Shown piece by piece: positions 44,367 through 55,325 of a DNA stretch of 64,000 bases. Origin of the DNA: CBDCTM01 sp965222005 (GTDB lineage Bacteria; Bacteroidota; Bacteroidia; Chitinophagales; Saprospiraceae); contig OZ244935.1 in the NCBI GenBank assembly GCA_965222005.1, forward strand, positions 248,001-312,000, written 5' to 3'. The notes under the pieces were generated by a model. It did no database searches. It had not been told where the DNA came from and worked only from the letters and a program-made list of their open reading frames with translations. Position 1 is the first letter of the stretch; each line of letters starts with the position of its first letter. The translations under genes were made by a program, and so were the position numbers.

Positions 44367-47300
44367 CACCTCACTAAGGTTACATCTCCTTTAAACAATT
44401 CCGTCTGGCCATCCACAAATTCGATTTCGGCATAATAGACGAACACCGCCGGATTCAGTCGCTCTCCTTTGTGCGTACCATCCCAGGAAGTGCCCATATC
44501 ATTTGGCAGAATATTGTTTTGACTAAACACCACCGCTCCCCACCGATCAAAAACCCGCAAAGTCTTGATCTGCACGATTTGCTCCACCCGGCCGAATACC
44601 AAAAACTGGTCATTGATGCCATCATTATTCGGACTAAACACAGAGGGGATAAACACGGCGCGGTCTTTTTCTACAAAAACAGTCCGCTCATCGCTGGCTG
44701 AACAACCATTGGCATCATAGGCCACTAGGCTGTAGGTAGTGGTTTGAGCAGGAGACACATATTGTTGAACACATTGATCGCAGGCAAAGGGATCGGGAGT
44801 TCCCCACATCATCGAAACAATATCGAAATTGGTATTGGCCGTAATCGGAAGGCTGTCGCCCAGCCGGATTGTGGTATCCTGGCCCAGCTCAATGATAAGC
44901 GGCGGTGCTGCAACAATGTTGACCTCCTCTTCAATGCCGCAATCATTGGCATCCTGCATATATAAGGTATAACTGCCTGATTCTAAAAGATTTATGGAAA
45001 AAGGCAAAGCTCCCACTGGCTGATAAAACTGCCCATCGAGCGAATATTCATAACTACCTGCGCCACCGCTTACCGATGCAATGGTGATACTTCCGGTAGG
45101 TTCGCCATAACAATCAGGCGCTTCTGTAGCCAAATTGAATTGGATTGCTTCCGGAGAGGTGACCTCCAACCCGGTGATTGTACTACATCCGGCAGCGTCG
45201 GTCACTGTTACGAAATACATTCCGGCTTCCAGCCTATCAATCGTAGAAGTGGTAGCACCATTGCTCCAACTATAGCTAAAAGGCATTTGCCCGGCAGTAG
45301 CTGTTACCATCAACGAGCCATCAGCAGCATCGGCACAGCTCACCCCAAAGCCGTCATAATCGGTGAGTAGTTCGATGCTGGCCGCAATTTGGCTGACCTC
45401 CACCGTAGCGCTGTTGCTTGGAAAAATAAACGGACAACTTGATGTACTCACGCTTACATCTTCAATGGTATAGGTTGTGGTCATTGAAAGGATGACCATC
45501 AGGCTGTAACCATCTGAAATATTGTTGAGTACGAAGGAGTTGCTCCCGTCTGAGTAGGTGACCGTGTATTCAAGAGCGCCTTCCAGCGTAAAGATCAGAA
45601 ATGCCGTATCTCCTTGGCAGATAGTCGAACTGCCTGATAATGAGGCGGTAAGCTGTGGGTGAAATACTACCTCCACTCCTGCACTAATGCTTGCACAAGC
45701 ATCTGCGAGATCTACATTGCCACTACCATCGTCATTGCCGGCAAGTGCGGTGATATAGTAGGTTTGGTTGTACTGCATTGGTGGTTGGAAGGGAAAACTG
45801 GGTACGGTGTTCGTCTGAAGGATATTGCCAAGGCTAGTAGGGTCGCCATCGTGCAGCACGTATATCAGCAGGTCATCACTATCCAGCACCGGAGGGGTGC
45901 TATGCGAAACTACAGCCGGATCGGGTACGCAAACCTCCTGCCTAGCTGGTTGCAGGCTGCCGGCTGAAGTGCTGGAACAGGCGCAGTTTTGCACCCCGCT
46001 AAGTACTTGGGGTGTACAGCCATTTTGGTCGGTAAGGGTAAAGGAGTAAGGCGTACCTCCCGCGATCGGATCACTCGTAAAGGTACCATTGTTTACTATC
46101 CCCGTATTGCCTGTCACCTGGTAGCTCATCGGATCGCCACCGCTAAGTACAAAGCTCACTGTATAGGTATTATTGCTGCTGTCACACACAATATTCAAAT
46201 TGCTATAGCCAGGCGCATCCAGTATATCGATATTGAAACTTTGCTCATCTACACAGTTGCCATTGGAGTCAAAGATGTATAAACTCACTGAATTGCTAAT
46301 CACCTCACCAGGCTGATAACTGAAACCCGTGCCGCCGGGTTGATCGTAATAGGCTTCACTTCCGCTAAGGTCAGTGCCTTGAATGGCTGGCAAGGTGTAG
46401 TCATCACACACAGCCACATCGCCAACAGCAGCCAGCTGTGGAGCCGGAATGATATCAACGGTCAGCACAGCCTGATCTTGCGGGCAAGTAATGCCATCGC
46501 CTACTGTGTAGGTAAACTGATAGCTGCCATTGAGGCCCGTCGTATTGAGCAGGCTGCCTGCCAGGGCACCGCTGCCATCGTCATCGGAAAAGCTGCCACC
46601 GGGATCGGCACCGAGCAGCAAAGTGCTGAGATCCACCAGCTCGCCCGCACAAACGGAGCTGGCATTATCTCCTCCTGCGCTTACTGAATTGACTATATTG
46701 ATGGTGATCAGTGCTGCATCGGCTGGGCAGGGAGGGGTGCCCGCCACCAGATAGCTAAATTGATAACTGCTACTAGCTAAACCACTGGTAGTCAGTACAT
46801 TAGCATTGAGTTGGCCGGTGAGGTCATCATCAGTAAAAACACCTCCTGGGTCTGCTCCCGACAGCAAAGTCGTCAAATCGATATCCGCTCCCTGACAAAC
46901 GGCTGCCACGGCATCGGCCCCAGCTTGCGGTGCAGAAATGATAGTGACCGTAAAGCGCTCTTCATCATTACAGGTACCATTATTATCAAAAATAAATAAC
47001 TCCACACTATTGCTAATCAGGTCGCCGGCTTGATAGCTGTTTCCTGTGCCTCCAACCCCATCGTAATACAGTTCACTACCACTCAAATTGCTACCACTGA
47101 TAACAGGTAGTACATAATTTTCGCATTCCGATACATCAGCAGCTGTGGCAATATCCGGTGCAGCTACTACACTAATACTGAGCAAGGCATCATCTTGCGG
47201 GCAGGTGATTCCATCGCCTACCGAGTAAGTAAACTGATAGTTGCCTGCCAGACCCGCTGTATTAAATAGTGTGCCGATGAGCGCTCCGGTGCCGTCATCA

Positions 47301-50300
47301 TCCGAAAAGCTACCACCCAGGTCCGCCTGATCCAAGGCATTGATGAGGTTGATCATATCTCCTTCGCAGGCAGTGAGGCTGTTATCATTGCCTGCTGATA
47401 CAGAATTGACTACACTCACTGTGATCAATGCCTGATCGTCGGGACAGCTAGGAGCTCCGGTCAACGTATAGGCAAATTGGTAGGTACCTCCGCTCAAGCC
47501 ATTGCTGTTAAAATCATTGCCGCTCAGTGCGCCGCTATTGTCAAGGTCGGTAAAGCTACCCCCGGCATCGGCATTGATGAGAGCCGTGGTCAGGTCGAGC
47601 AAGCTGCCCTCGCAAATGGAAACACTGTTGTCATCACCTGCCTCAGGGGCCGGTACTATCGCAATGTCAAAGCTTTGTTCATCCGTACAATTGCCACTTT
47701 CATCATAAATGTACAAGGTGGCGGAGCTGCTGATCACATCGCCGGGCAAATACTGAATGCCGTTGCCCAAAGCATCACTATAATAAGCTACTCCGGGTGT
47801 CAAAAACTGACCACTGATCGGCGGCAAGCTGTATTGGTCACATGCATTGACATTGGCAACAGGATTGATATTTGGGCTGGGAGTAAGGCTGATTTCAAAA
47901 CTTACTTCATCTTCACAATTTCCCACAATATCATATATGTAAATCGTTGTAGATGAGCTAATTAAGTCGCCCGGCTGATAGCTAACGCCCAGCCCGCCCG
48001 GCTGATCGTAATATCCTTCAGTGCCGCTGAGGTTAAACCCATTGATAGCTGGCAACAGATAAGAGTCACAGGCTTCTACATTGACCACCGCAGCCAAATC
48101 AGGAGCGGGAATGATGGTAATAATAAAGCTCTCCTCATCGATACAACCAGCATTATTATCATACAAATACAGCTGCACGGAACTGTTAATCACATCGCCC
48201 GGCACATAGCTTTGTCCCGTTCCGTTGGGCCCGCTAAAGTAAGCTACATTGCTACTAAGATTGCTACCCATGATCGCTGGCAACAGGTAGCTTCCGCAAA
48301 GATTTTGGTCGGTCACCGGATCAATGTCTGGAGCAGGCGTGATGTCCACAGTGAGTATCGACTGGTCAATCGGACATACTACGCCATCACCTACAGTATA
48401 GGTAAATTGATAGCTACCATTCAAGCCTGTGGTATTCAGATCGCTGCCGCTGAGGGCGCCGCTGGCATCATCATCGTTGAAATTGCCACCGAGGTCGGCT
48501 CCATCCAGCAGGCTGGTTAAATCAACGATCTGCCCCTCGCAAAGCTGCACAGCATTATCATTGCCCGCACTTACTGAATTGACTACATTTACCACCACCA
48601 CCGCTTCATCATTGATGCAGGGCGGGGTAGCCGTCAAATGATAACTAAATTGGTACACTCCGCTACCCACCAAAGCCGTGTTGAACGTGGCACCACTTAG
48701 GGCATTGGTGGCATCATCATCCATCCAGCTGCCACCAGCATCCGCCCCGCTCAAGGCAGTACTGAGATCAAAAAAGCTTCCCTGACATACTGAAACAGTA
48801 TTGTCCGGACCCGCTTCCGGCTGCTCGTGGATGGTAATGCTGAAGCTGGTTTCATCCTCACAATTGCCATTGCCATCGTATATATAAAGGCTTGTACTGC
48901 TTGTGATTACCTCGCCAGCTTGATAAGAGATGCCTATACCGCCAGCTTGTGTAAAGTAGGCTACATCGCTGCTCAGGTCGGAGCCGGTAATGGGCGGTAA
49001 GCTATAAGCATCGCAGGCCGTCTGGTCGGCCAGTGGATCAATTTGCGGGACATTGGTGATAGTAATATTGAAACTCTGCTCGACAGAACAGCTGCCATTG
49101 CTGTCATACAAATAAAGAGTGGTCGTATTGCTAATCACATCGCCCGGCTGATAGCTCACGCCCGTGCCGCCGGCCTGTGTATAATAGGCTGCATTGCCAC
49201 TGAGGTTGGTACCCGTAATAGCTGGCAAAGTAAATAGGTCGCAAGCCATTTGATCGCCAACCGAGTTAATCTGAGGTGTAATGTCAATCGTAATGTCAAA
49301 CGCCTCCTCATCACTACAATTGCCATTTGCATCGTATAGGTAAAGTGTAGTAGATGTGCTGATTGCATCACCCGGCTGATAGCTCGTACCCATACCGCCG
49401 GGCTGCGTGTAATAGCCTTCGCTGCCACTCAGATCGCTCCCGCTGATGGCCGGAAGGGTGTAACTATCGCAAGCCGTCTGGCTGGCCAGCGGGCTGAGGT
49501 CGGGGGCGGCAGTGATGCTTAATGTAATTACTGCTGTGGATATCGGACAAATCACTCCATCCCCTACTGTATAGCTAAAGCCATAGCTGCCATTCAGGCC
49601 CGTCGTGTTTACTGCACTGCCGCTCAGGCCGCCACTGCCATCATCATCGCTGAAACTCCCACCGGAATCGGCACCATCCAACAGGCTGCTCAAATCAACC
49701 ACATCGCCCGCACAGGCCGTCGCGCTATTGTCATTGCCCGCACTCACATCGTTCACCACATCTACCGTGACCACTGCACTGGATGCATTGCACGGCGCAG
49801 TGGCCGAAAGCGTGTAGGTGAATTGATAGCTGTTGCCGCCCAGGCCGCTGCTGTTGAAAGTGCTGCCGCTTAATGCACCGCTGCCGTCATCGTCGCTAAA
49901 GCTGCCGCCTGTATCCGCACCAAGCAGCGCACCGATCAGATCGAAGTTGCTCCCTTCGCATACCGATACCTGGTTGTCGGAACCTGCATCCGGCTGCTGG
50001 GAAATCGTAATGTCAAACGCCTCCTCATCACTACAATTGCCATTTGCATCGTATAGGTAAAGTGTAGTAGATGTGCTGATTGCATCACCCGGCTGATAGC
50101 TCATACCCATACCGCCGGGCTGCGTGTAATAGCCTTCGCTGCCACTCAGATCGCTCCCGCTGATGGCCGGAAGGGTGTAACTATCGCAAGCCGTCTGGCT
50201 GGCCAGCGGGCTGAGGTCGGGAGCGGCAGTGATGCTTAATGTAATTACTGCTGTGGATATCGGACAAATCACTCCATCCCCTACTGTATAGCTAAAGCCA

Positions 50301-53300
50301 TAGCTGCCATTCAGGCCCGTCGTGTTTACTGCACTGCCGCTCAGGCCGCCACTGCCATCATCATCGCTGAAACTCCCACCGGAATCGGCACCATCCAACA
50401 GGCTGCTCAAATCAACCACATCGCCCGCACAGGCCGTCCCGCTATTATCATTGCCCGCACTCACATCGTTCACCACATCTACCGTGACCACTGCACTGGA
50501 TGCGTTGCACGGCGCAGTGGCCGAAAGCGTGTAGGTGAATTGATAGCTGTTGCCGCCCAGGCCGCTGCTGTTGAAGGTGCTGCCGCTTAATGCACCGCTG
50601 CCGTCATCGTCGCTAAAGCTGCCGCCTGTATCCGCACCAAGCAGCGCACCGATCAGATCGAAGTTACTCCCTTCGCATACCGATACCTGGTTGTCGGAAC
50701 CTGCATCCGGCTGCTGGGAAATCGTAATGTCAAACGCCTCCTCATCACTACAATTACCATTTGCATCGTATAGGTAAAGTGTGGTAGATGTGCTGATTGC
50801 ATCACCCGGCTGATAGCTCATACCCATACCGCCGGGCTGCGTGTAATAGGCTTCGCTGCCACTCAGATCGCTCCCGCTGATGGCCGGAAGGGTGTAACTA
50901 TCGCAAGCCGTCTGGCTGGCCAGCGGGCTGAGGTCGGGCGCGGCAGTGATGCTTAATGTAATTACTGCTGTGGATACCGGACAAATCACTCCATCCCCTA
51001 CTGTATAGCTAAAGCCATAGCTGCCATTCAGGCCCGTCGTGTTTACTGCACTGCCGCTCAGGCCGCCACTGCCATCATCATCGCTGAAACTCCCACCGGC
51101 ATCGGCACCATCCAACAGGCTGCTCAAATCAACCACATCGCCCGCACAGGCCGTCCCGCTATTGTCATTGCCCGCACTCACATCGTTCACCACATCTACC
51201 GTGACCACTGCACTGGATGCGTTGCACGGCGCAGTGGCCGAAAGCGTGTAGGTGAATTGATAGCTGTTGCCGCCCAGGCCGCTGCTGTTGAAGGTGCTGC
51301 CGCTTAATGCACCGCTGCCGTCATCGTCGCTAAAGCTGCCGCCTGTATCCGCACCAAGCAGCGCACCGATCAGATCGAAGTTGCTCCCTTCGCATACCGA
51401 TACCTGGTTGTCGGAACCTGCATCCGGCTGCTGGGAAATCGTAATGTCAAACGCCTCCTCATCACTACAATTGCCATTTGCATCGTATAGGTAAAGCGTG
51501 GCAGATGTGCTGATTGCATCACCCGGCTGATAGCTCGTACCCATACCGCCGGGCTGCGTGTAATAGCCTTCGCTGCCACTCAGATCGCTCCCGCTGATGG
51601 CCGGAAGGGTGTAACTATCGCAAGCCGTCTGGCTGGCCAGCGGGCTGAGGTCGGGAGCGGCAGTGATGCTTAATGTAATTACTGCTGTGGATACCGGACA
51701 AATCACTCCATCCCCTACTGTATAGCTAAAGCCATAGCTGCCATTCAGGCCCGTCGTGTTTACTGCACTGCCGCTCAGGCCGCCACTGCCATCATCATCG
51801 CTGAAACTCCCACCGGCATCGGCACCATCCAACAGGCTGCTCAAATCAACCACATCGCCCGCACAGGCCGTCCCGCTATTGTCATTGCCCGCACTCACAT
51901 CGTTCACCACATCTACCGTGACCACTGCACTGGATGCGTTGCACGGCGCAGTGGCCGAAAGCGTGTAGGTGAATTGATAGCTGTTGCCGCCCAGGCCGCT
52001 GCTGTTGAAGGTGCTGCCGCTTAATGCACCGCTGCCGTCATCGTCGCTAAAGCTGCCGCCTGTATCCGCACCAAGCAGCGCACCGATCAGATCGAAGTTA
52101 CTCCCTTCGCATACCGATACCTGGTTGTCGGAACCTGCATCCGGCTGCTGGGAAATCGTAATGTCAAACGCCTCCTCATCACTACAATTGCCATTTGCAT
52201 CGTATAGGTAAAGTGTGGTAGATGTGCTGATTGCATCACCCGGCTGATAGCTCGTACCCATACCGCCGGGCTGCGTGTAATAGCCTTCGCTGCCACTCAG
52301 ATCGCTCCCGCTGATGGCCGGAAGGGTGTAACTATCGCAAGCCGTCTGGCTGGCCAGCGGGCTGAGGTCGGGGGCGGCAGTGATATGAATAATTAATTGC
52401 TCTTCATCAAAGCAAGTGGCGGTACTATCATAAAGATAGAGCGTGTCATTGACAGTGATCAGATCGCCCGGCAGGTACTGCGTACCCTGTCCGCCGAGGC
52501 TATCATAGTAAGCTTCATTGCCTGTTAGGTTGGTACCACTGATATTGGGTAGGCTATACGAATCGCAAGCCGTCTGGCTCGTCGGCTCATCGATATCGGG
52601 GCTGGCATCAATGATGATGGCAAAGGCTTGCTCATCCGTGCAATTTCCTATCGCATCAAAAATGTACAAATTGGTAGAGGCCGTAATGGTATCTCCCGGC
52701 TGGTATTGGGTACCATTGCCGTCGGGAGCATCATAATACGCTTCATTTCCACTTAAATCGGTGCCGGTAATGTCGGCCAGAAAGAGGGTATCGCAAACAA
52801 TAAGGTCGCCCGGGTTATCTATAGCCGGGCTGGGGTCAATGACAATGCTGAAAGCCTCTTCATCTATACAATTTCCGGCAGCATCGTAGATATACAAAGC
52901 CGTAGTACTATTGATTAGCATTCCCGGAAAGTACTGCGTTCCTGTCGCCATGGGTCCGTCGTAATAAGCCTGCCCACCACTCAGATTGACCCCATCAATT
53001 GCCGGCAGCATATAGCTATCGCAAGCCGTTTGATTGGCCAGTGGAAAAATATCGGGAGCTGGATAAATAGTAATGGTAAAGCTTTCTTCATCGAAACAAT
53101 TTCCAGTGCCATCATAAATAAACAACGAGATGCTGCTGGTGATTACCTGACCAGAGAAGTATTGGGTGCCTGAGCCCGCAGGGCCATCGTAGTAAGCTTC
53201 AGAGCCACTGAGGTTGGTGCCATTGATGGTCGGCAAGGTATAGCTATCGCAAGCTTCCTGGTTAGCCAAACTCATTATATCGGGCGGAGGAGTGATGGTG

Positions 53301-54922
53301 ATACTAAAGGTCTCCTCATCTGTGCAAATTCCATTGGCATCATACACAAAGAGCGATGTGCTACTGCTGATTACCTGACCGGCGAAATACTGAGTGCCGG
53401 TACCTCCAGAGCCCGTATAATAAGCTTGTGACCCGCTAAGATTGGTACCACTGATTGGCGGTAACGTAAAACTTCCACAAATCTGCTGATTACCAGGACT
53501 TTGTACATCCGGGCTTGGATCAATAGTAATGCTAAAACTCACTTCCGCCATGCAAGGCCCATTGGCATCATAAATAAATAAAGAAGTGCTACTGCTGATC
53601 GAGCTACCAACAGGATACTGGGTACCCCCTCCTCCCGGGCTATCGTAATAGGCTTCGTTACCACTCAAATTGGAGCCGCTTATTGGCGGCAGAATATAAA
53701 CATCGCAGGCCTGCTGAGTACCGGGATTTACGATGACGGGGGTTGCATTGATTGTAATAGTAGCTGAAGCAGTAGCTGTGCAACCATTGGCATCGGTAAC
53801 CACGACGCTATGCGGTGTAGGCGGCATAGGAGCACCCGTGGAGATGGTAATCGACTGAGTAGTAGCGCCAGTTGACCAGTTGTACATTGAAAATCCGGGG
53901 CCGGCATCCAAAATTATTGGCGGATCGCCGGTGCAGGCACTTTGGCCAGGGCCGATGTTGACAGTGGGACTGGGATTAACGGTGACATTTACAAAGTCTT
54001 CGGCAGTACAACTGGGGCTAGTGCTAACGGTCACACTATAAACACCCGAATTGAGCGGAGAGGCTGAAGGGATGGTAGGGCTTTGTAAGCCGGAGCTAAA
54101 GCCGTTGGGGCCAGACCATTGCCAGAATGTTCCGTTTCCGCCCGTTTCCGACAAATTGATCGGATCGCCTTCACAAACCGGTGTATTGAGAACGGTTGCC
54201 ATTGCGGTGGGAGCTGGAAAACCTTCCAGAAGCATATTATCGATAAAATAGGTTTCGCTTTGGGCCTGGGTGCCAAGCACAAGAAAAAAGCTAAGGGTGG
54301 ATCCATTGATGTTGGAGAAAGAAGGGCCGCCAAAACAAAGGGAATTGCCACAATAATATCCAAACAGTATAGGCGGGCCGCCATCTACACTATAGTAAAA
54401 GGCTGCCTGATCATGGCCATTTCCCACACAGCTGGAAGGCGGCGGCAAGGCACAGGCTACGGAAGGGTCGCACTCCATAGAGCCTGTTGCGCCAAACACA
54501 AAATTGAGGCTGACGTCACAATAGCTGGAAATATCGAAAGAGCCAAAATTGATCGCATTTTGATTATCTCCACAATTATTAACAGAGGGGTTCGATGCAA
54601 GGCAAGGGCAGCAGGAGAGCCCTTCAATGTCATTGACTAGAAATTGACCATTTCCACCGGATGTGAATACACCCCATTGACCCGCGTTGCCGTCACATTC
54701 GCCAAAAGGCCCGGCAGACCAGTTGGTACCAGAGGTGGTCCCGTTGGGATATCCGTCAAAATTTTCCGACCAAATGGTTACCTGGCTGTTGACAGCTGGG
54801 GCGGCCATACAGAGGATGACAAAAAATACCCAAAAGGGATTGCTTGGCAAAGCCAATTTAAAACATTGCCGAATTCGCCAACCAGGTGGGATTAGAGCAA
54901 TTTTCATGGCAAGCTGTGTCAT
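44366..54922 (-). CDS. Giant repeat surface protein with T9SS type B domain (3518 aa)
   Basis: The start is ATG 54922 or 54907 (MKIALIPPGWRIRQCFKLAL), with a long signal peptide to about residue 47 (AAPAVNSQ). About 50-235 is a Cys-containing N-terminal domain, 240-400 Ig/PKD-like units. Then come roughly two dozen 74-residue units of type ACDSYTLPAISGSDLSGSEG ... STTLYLYDANGNCSDEEAF, alternating further on with 85-residue units of type VSVCEGSNFDLIGALLGADT ... GSFSDDDGSGALSG. The DDDGSG loops suggest calcium binding. C-terminal SprB-like repeats (SYSWSNGATTSTID) and the gliding-motility domain (FIPSVFSPNNDGINDQF ... DRWGAVVF ... GDVTLVR) end it. An adhesin or gliding filament is likely. Confidence 0.92.
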   Translation of the reverse strand: MTQLAMKIALIPPGWRIRQCFKLALPSNPFWVFFVILCMAAPAVNSQVTIWSENFDGYPNGTTSGTNWSAGPFGECDGNAGQWGVFTSGGNGQFLVNDIEGLSCCPCLASNPSVNNCGDNQNAINFGSFDISSYCDVSLNFVFGATGSMECDPSVACALPPPSSCVGNGHDQAAFYYSVDGGPPILFGYYCGNSLCFGGPSFSNINGSTLSFFLVLGTQAQSETYFIDNMLLEGFPAPTAMATVLNTPVCEGDPINLSETGGNGTFWQWSGPNGFSSGLQSPTIPSASPLNSGVYSVTVSTSPSCTAEDFVNVTVNPSPTVNIGPGQSACTGDPPIILDAGPGFSMYNWSTGATTQSITISTGAPMPPTPHSVVVTDANGCTATASATITINATPVIVNPGTQQACDVYILPPISGSNLSGNEAYYDSPGGGGTQYPVGSSISSSTSLFIYDANGPCMAEVSFSITIDPSPDVQSPGNQQICGSFTLPPISGTNLSGSQAYYTGSGGTGTQYFAGQVISSSTSLFVYDANGICTDEETFSITITPPPDIMSLANQEACDSYTLPTINGTNLSGSEAYYDGPAGSGTQYFSGQVITSSISLFIYDGTGNCFDEESFTITIYPAPDIFPLANQTACDSYMLPAIDGVNLSGGQAYYDGPMATGTQYFPGMLINSTTALYIYDAAGNCIDEEAFSIVIDPSPAIDNPGDLIVCDTLFLADITGTDLSGNEAYYDAPDGNGTQYQPGDTITASTNLYIFDAIGNCTDEQAFAIIIDASPDIDEPTSQTACDSYSLPNISGTNLTGNEAYYDSLGGQGTQYLPGDLITVNDTLYLYDSTATCFDEEQLIIHITAAPDLSPLASQTACDSYTLPAISGSDLSGSEGYYTQPGGMGTSYQPGDAISTSTTLYLYDANGNCSDEEAFDITISQQPDAGSDNQVSVCEGSNFDLIGALLGADTGGSFSDDDGSGALSGSTFNSSGLGGNSYQFTYTLSATAPCNASSAVVTVDVVNDVSAGNDNSGTACAGDVVDLSSLLDGADAGGSFSDDDGSGGLSGSAVNTTGLNGSYGFSYTVGDGVICPVSTAVITLSITAAPDLSPLASQTACDSYTLPAISGSDLSGSEGYYTQPGGMGTSYQPGDAISTSATLYLYDANGNCSDEEAFDITISQQPDAGSDNQVSVCEGSNFDLIGALLGADTGGSFSDDDGSGALSGSTFNSSGLGGNSYQFTYTLSATAPCNASSAVVTVDVVNDVSAGNDNSGTACAGDVVDLSSLLDGADAGGSFSDDDGSGGLSGSAVNTTGLNGSYGFSYTVGDGVICPVSTAVITLSITAAPDLSPLASQTACDSYTLPAISGSDLSGSEAYYTQPGGMGMSYQPGDAISTSTTLYLYDANGNCSDEEAFDITISQQPDAGSDNQVSVCEGSNFDLIGALLGADTGGSFSDDDGSGALSGSTFNSSGLGGNSYQFTYTLSATAPCNASSAVVTVDVVNDVSAGNDNSGTACAGDVVDLSSLLDGADSGGSFSDDDGSGGLSGSAVNTTGLNGSYGFSYTVGDGVICPISTAVITLSITAAPDLSPLASQTACDSYTLPAISGSDLSGSEGYYTQPGGMGMSYQPGDAISTSTTLYLYDANGNCSDEEAFDITISQQPDAGSDNQVSVCEGSNFDLIGALLGADTGGSFSDDDGSGALSGSTFNSSGLGGNSYQFTYTLSATAPCNASSAVVTVDVVNDVSAGNDNSATACAGDVVDLSSLLDGADSGGSFSDDDGSGGLSGSAVNTTGLNGSYGFSYTVGDGVICPISTAVITLSITAAPDLSPLASQTACDSYTLPAISGSDLSGSEGYYTQPGGMGTSYQPGDAISTSTTLYLYDANGNCSDEEAFDITIDITPQINSVGDQMACDLFTLPAITGTNLSGNAAYYTQAGGTGVSYQPGDVISNTTTLYLYDSNGSCSVEQSFNITITNVPQIDPLADQTACDAYSLPPITGSDLSSDVAYFTQAGGIGISYQAGEVITSSTSLYIYDGNGNCEDETSFSITIHEQPEAGPDNTVSVCQGSFFDLSTALSGADAGGSWMDDDATNALSGATFNTALVGSGVYQFSYHLTATPPCINDEAVVVVNVVNSVSAGNDNAVQLCEGQIVDLTSLLDGADLGGNFNDDDASGALSGSDLNTTGLNGSYQFTYTVGDGVVCPIDQSILTVDITPAPDIDPVTDQNLCGSYLLPAIMGSNLSSNVAYFSGPNGTGQSYVPGDVINSSVQLYLYDNNAGCIDEESFIITIIPAPDLAAVVNVEACDSYLLPAINGFNLSGTEGYYDQPGGLGVSYQPGDLISSSTTIYIYDIVGNCEDEVSFEISLTPSPNINPVANVNACDQYSLPPISGQFLTPGVAYYSDALGNGIQYLPGDVISSSATLYIYDESGNCTDEQSFDIAIVPAPEAGDDNSVSICEGSLLDLTTALINADAGGSFTDLDNSGALSGNDFNSNGLSGGTYQFAYTLTGAPSCPDDQALITVSVVNSVSAGNDNSLTACEGDMINLINALDQADLGGSFSDDDGTGALIGTLFNTAGLAGNYQFTYSVGDGITCPQDDALLSISVVAAPDIATAADVSECENYVLPVISGSNLSGSELYYDGVGGTGNSYQAGDLISNSVELFIFDNNGTCNDEERFTVTIISAPQAGADAVAAVCQGADIDLTTLLSGADPGGVFTDDDLTGQLNANVLTTSGLASSSYQFSYLVAGTPPCPADAALITINIVNSVSAGGDNASSVCAGELVDLSTLLLGADPGGSFSDDDGSGALAGSLLNTTGLNGSYQFTYTVGDGITCPQDQAVLTVDIIPAPQLAAVGDVAVCDDYTLPAIQGTDLSGSEAYYDQPGGTGFSYQPGEVISNSVSLYIFDSNGNCVDEQSFNIDILDAPGYSNLNIVCDSSNNTYTVSFVLSGGDPMSYQVTGNTGIVNNGTFTSDPIAGGTPYSFTLTDQNGCTPQVLSGVQNCACSSTSAGSLQPARQEVCVPDPAVVSHSTPPVLDSDDLLIYVLHDGDPTSLGNILQTNTVPSFPFQPPMQYNQTYYITALAGNDDGSGNVDLADACASISAGVEVVFHPQLTASLSGSSTICQGDTAFLIFTLEGALEYTVTYSDGSNSFVLNNISDGYSLMVILSMTTTYTIEDVSVSTSSCPFIFPSNSATVEVSQIAASIELLTDYDGFGVSCADAADGSLMVTATAGQMPFSYSWSNGATTSTIDRLEAGMYFVTVTDAAGCSTITGLEVTSPEAIQFNLATEAPDCYGEPTGSITIASVSGGAGSYEYSLDGQFYQPVGALPFSINLLESGSYTLYMQDANDCGIEEEVNIVAAPPLIIELGQDTTIRLGDSLPITANTNFDIVSMMWGTPDPFACDQCVQQYVSPAQTTTYSLVAYDANGCSASDERTVFVEKDRAVFIPSVFSPNNDGINDQFLVFGRVEQIVQIKTLRVFDRWGAVVFSQNNILPNDMGTSWDGTHKGERLNPAVFVYYAEIEFVDGQTELFKGDVTLVR
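49286..52384. repeat. 717-bp tandem repeat array within the giant gene (about 4.3 units)
   Basis: Near-identical 717-base units (239 residues: one 74-residue unit plus two 85-residue units) repeat four times with a partial fifth at the low-coordinate end. Landmarks recur exactly 717 bases apart, for example CACTGCCGCTCAGGCCGCCA near 49610, 50327, 51044 and 51761. Only a few base differences distinguish the units. The array is in frame. Confidence 0.95.
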
Positions 54923-55020
54923 TTGTAGTGTTTGTCGGTTAGAATTTGTAATCGGTTTGGTTGAGGCTTTGCATAAAAATACAACAATTCCAGCTTTTTG
55001 GCAGCTTTGGTCGTTTAATA

Positions 55021-55271
55021 GTATGTTGGGATTTTACCCTTCGGCTGTTCTCGTCAAATTTTCTCCTGCACATCGTGTAATTGTATCCGTCGGTACAATT
55101 ACCTCTTCGGTGCGTAGCTGGCGTAGCTAAGGCTATGCTCCCGGCATCCTATCCGCTTTGTGCGGTTCGCAAGCTTTCGCTTGCTGACGTCTCGTTCAGA
55201 ATAAAACCTGCCCGTTCGCTCGGCAGGCCGGTTTGGCCGCATTCGCTCCAAAAGCAAATTCCCAACATGCT
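55021..55271. repeat. MITE-like intergenic repeat (251 bp), related to 21378-21557
   Basis: Left end GTATGTTGGGATTTTACCCT, right end AAATTCCCAACATGCT: inverted copies of a GCATGTTGGGAATTT end. The interior has small palindromic parts (GCTTTCGCTTGC, GTAGCTGGCGTAGCTAAGGC). The ends resemble those of the 21378 element, with TTTGGAA there and TTGGGAA here. No coding frame. Confidence 0.5.
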
Positions 55272-55325
55272 CAAAGACTTTGCAAACTGCCTGTAAGGAT
55301 AATCGCATTTTTAACGGGAATGCCC

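Noticed and set aside
49605..52211. Series of similar 70- and 75-codon plus-strand frames spaced 717 bases apart
   Set aside because: They are shadows of the tandem repeats in the giant gene and recur only because the DNA repeats.
49286..52384. Regular repeats considered as a CRISPR array
   Set aside because: Units are 717 bases, coding and in frame, without unique spacers; no cas genes are nearby.
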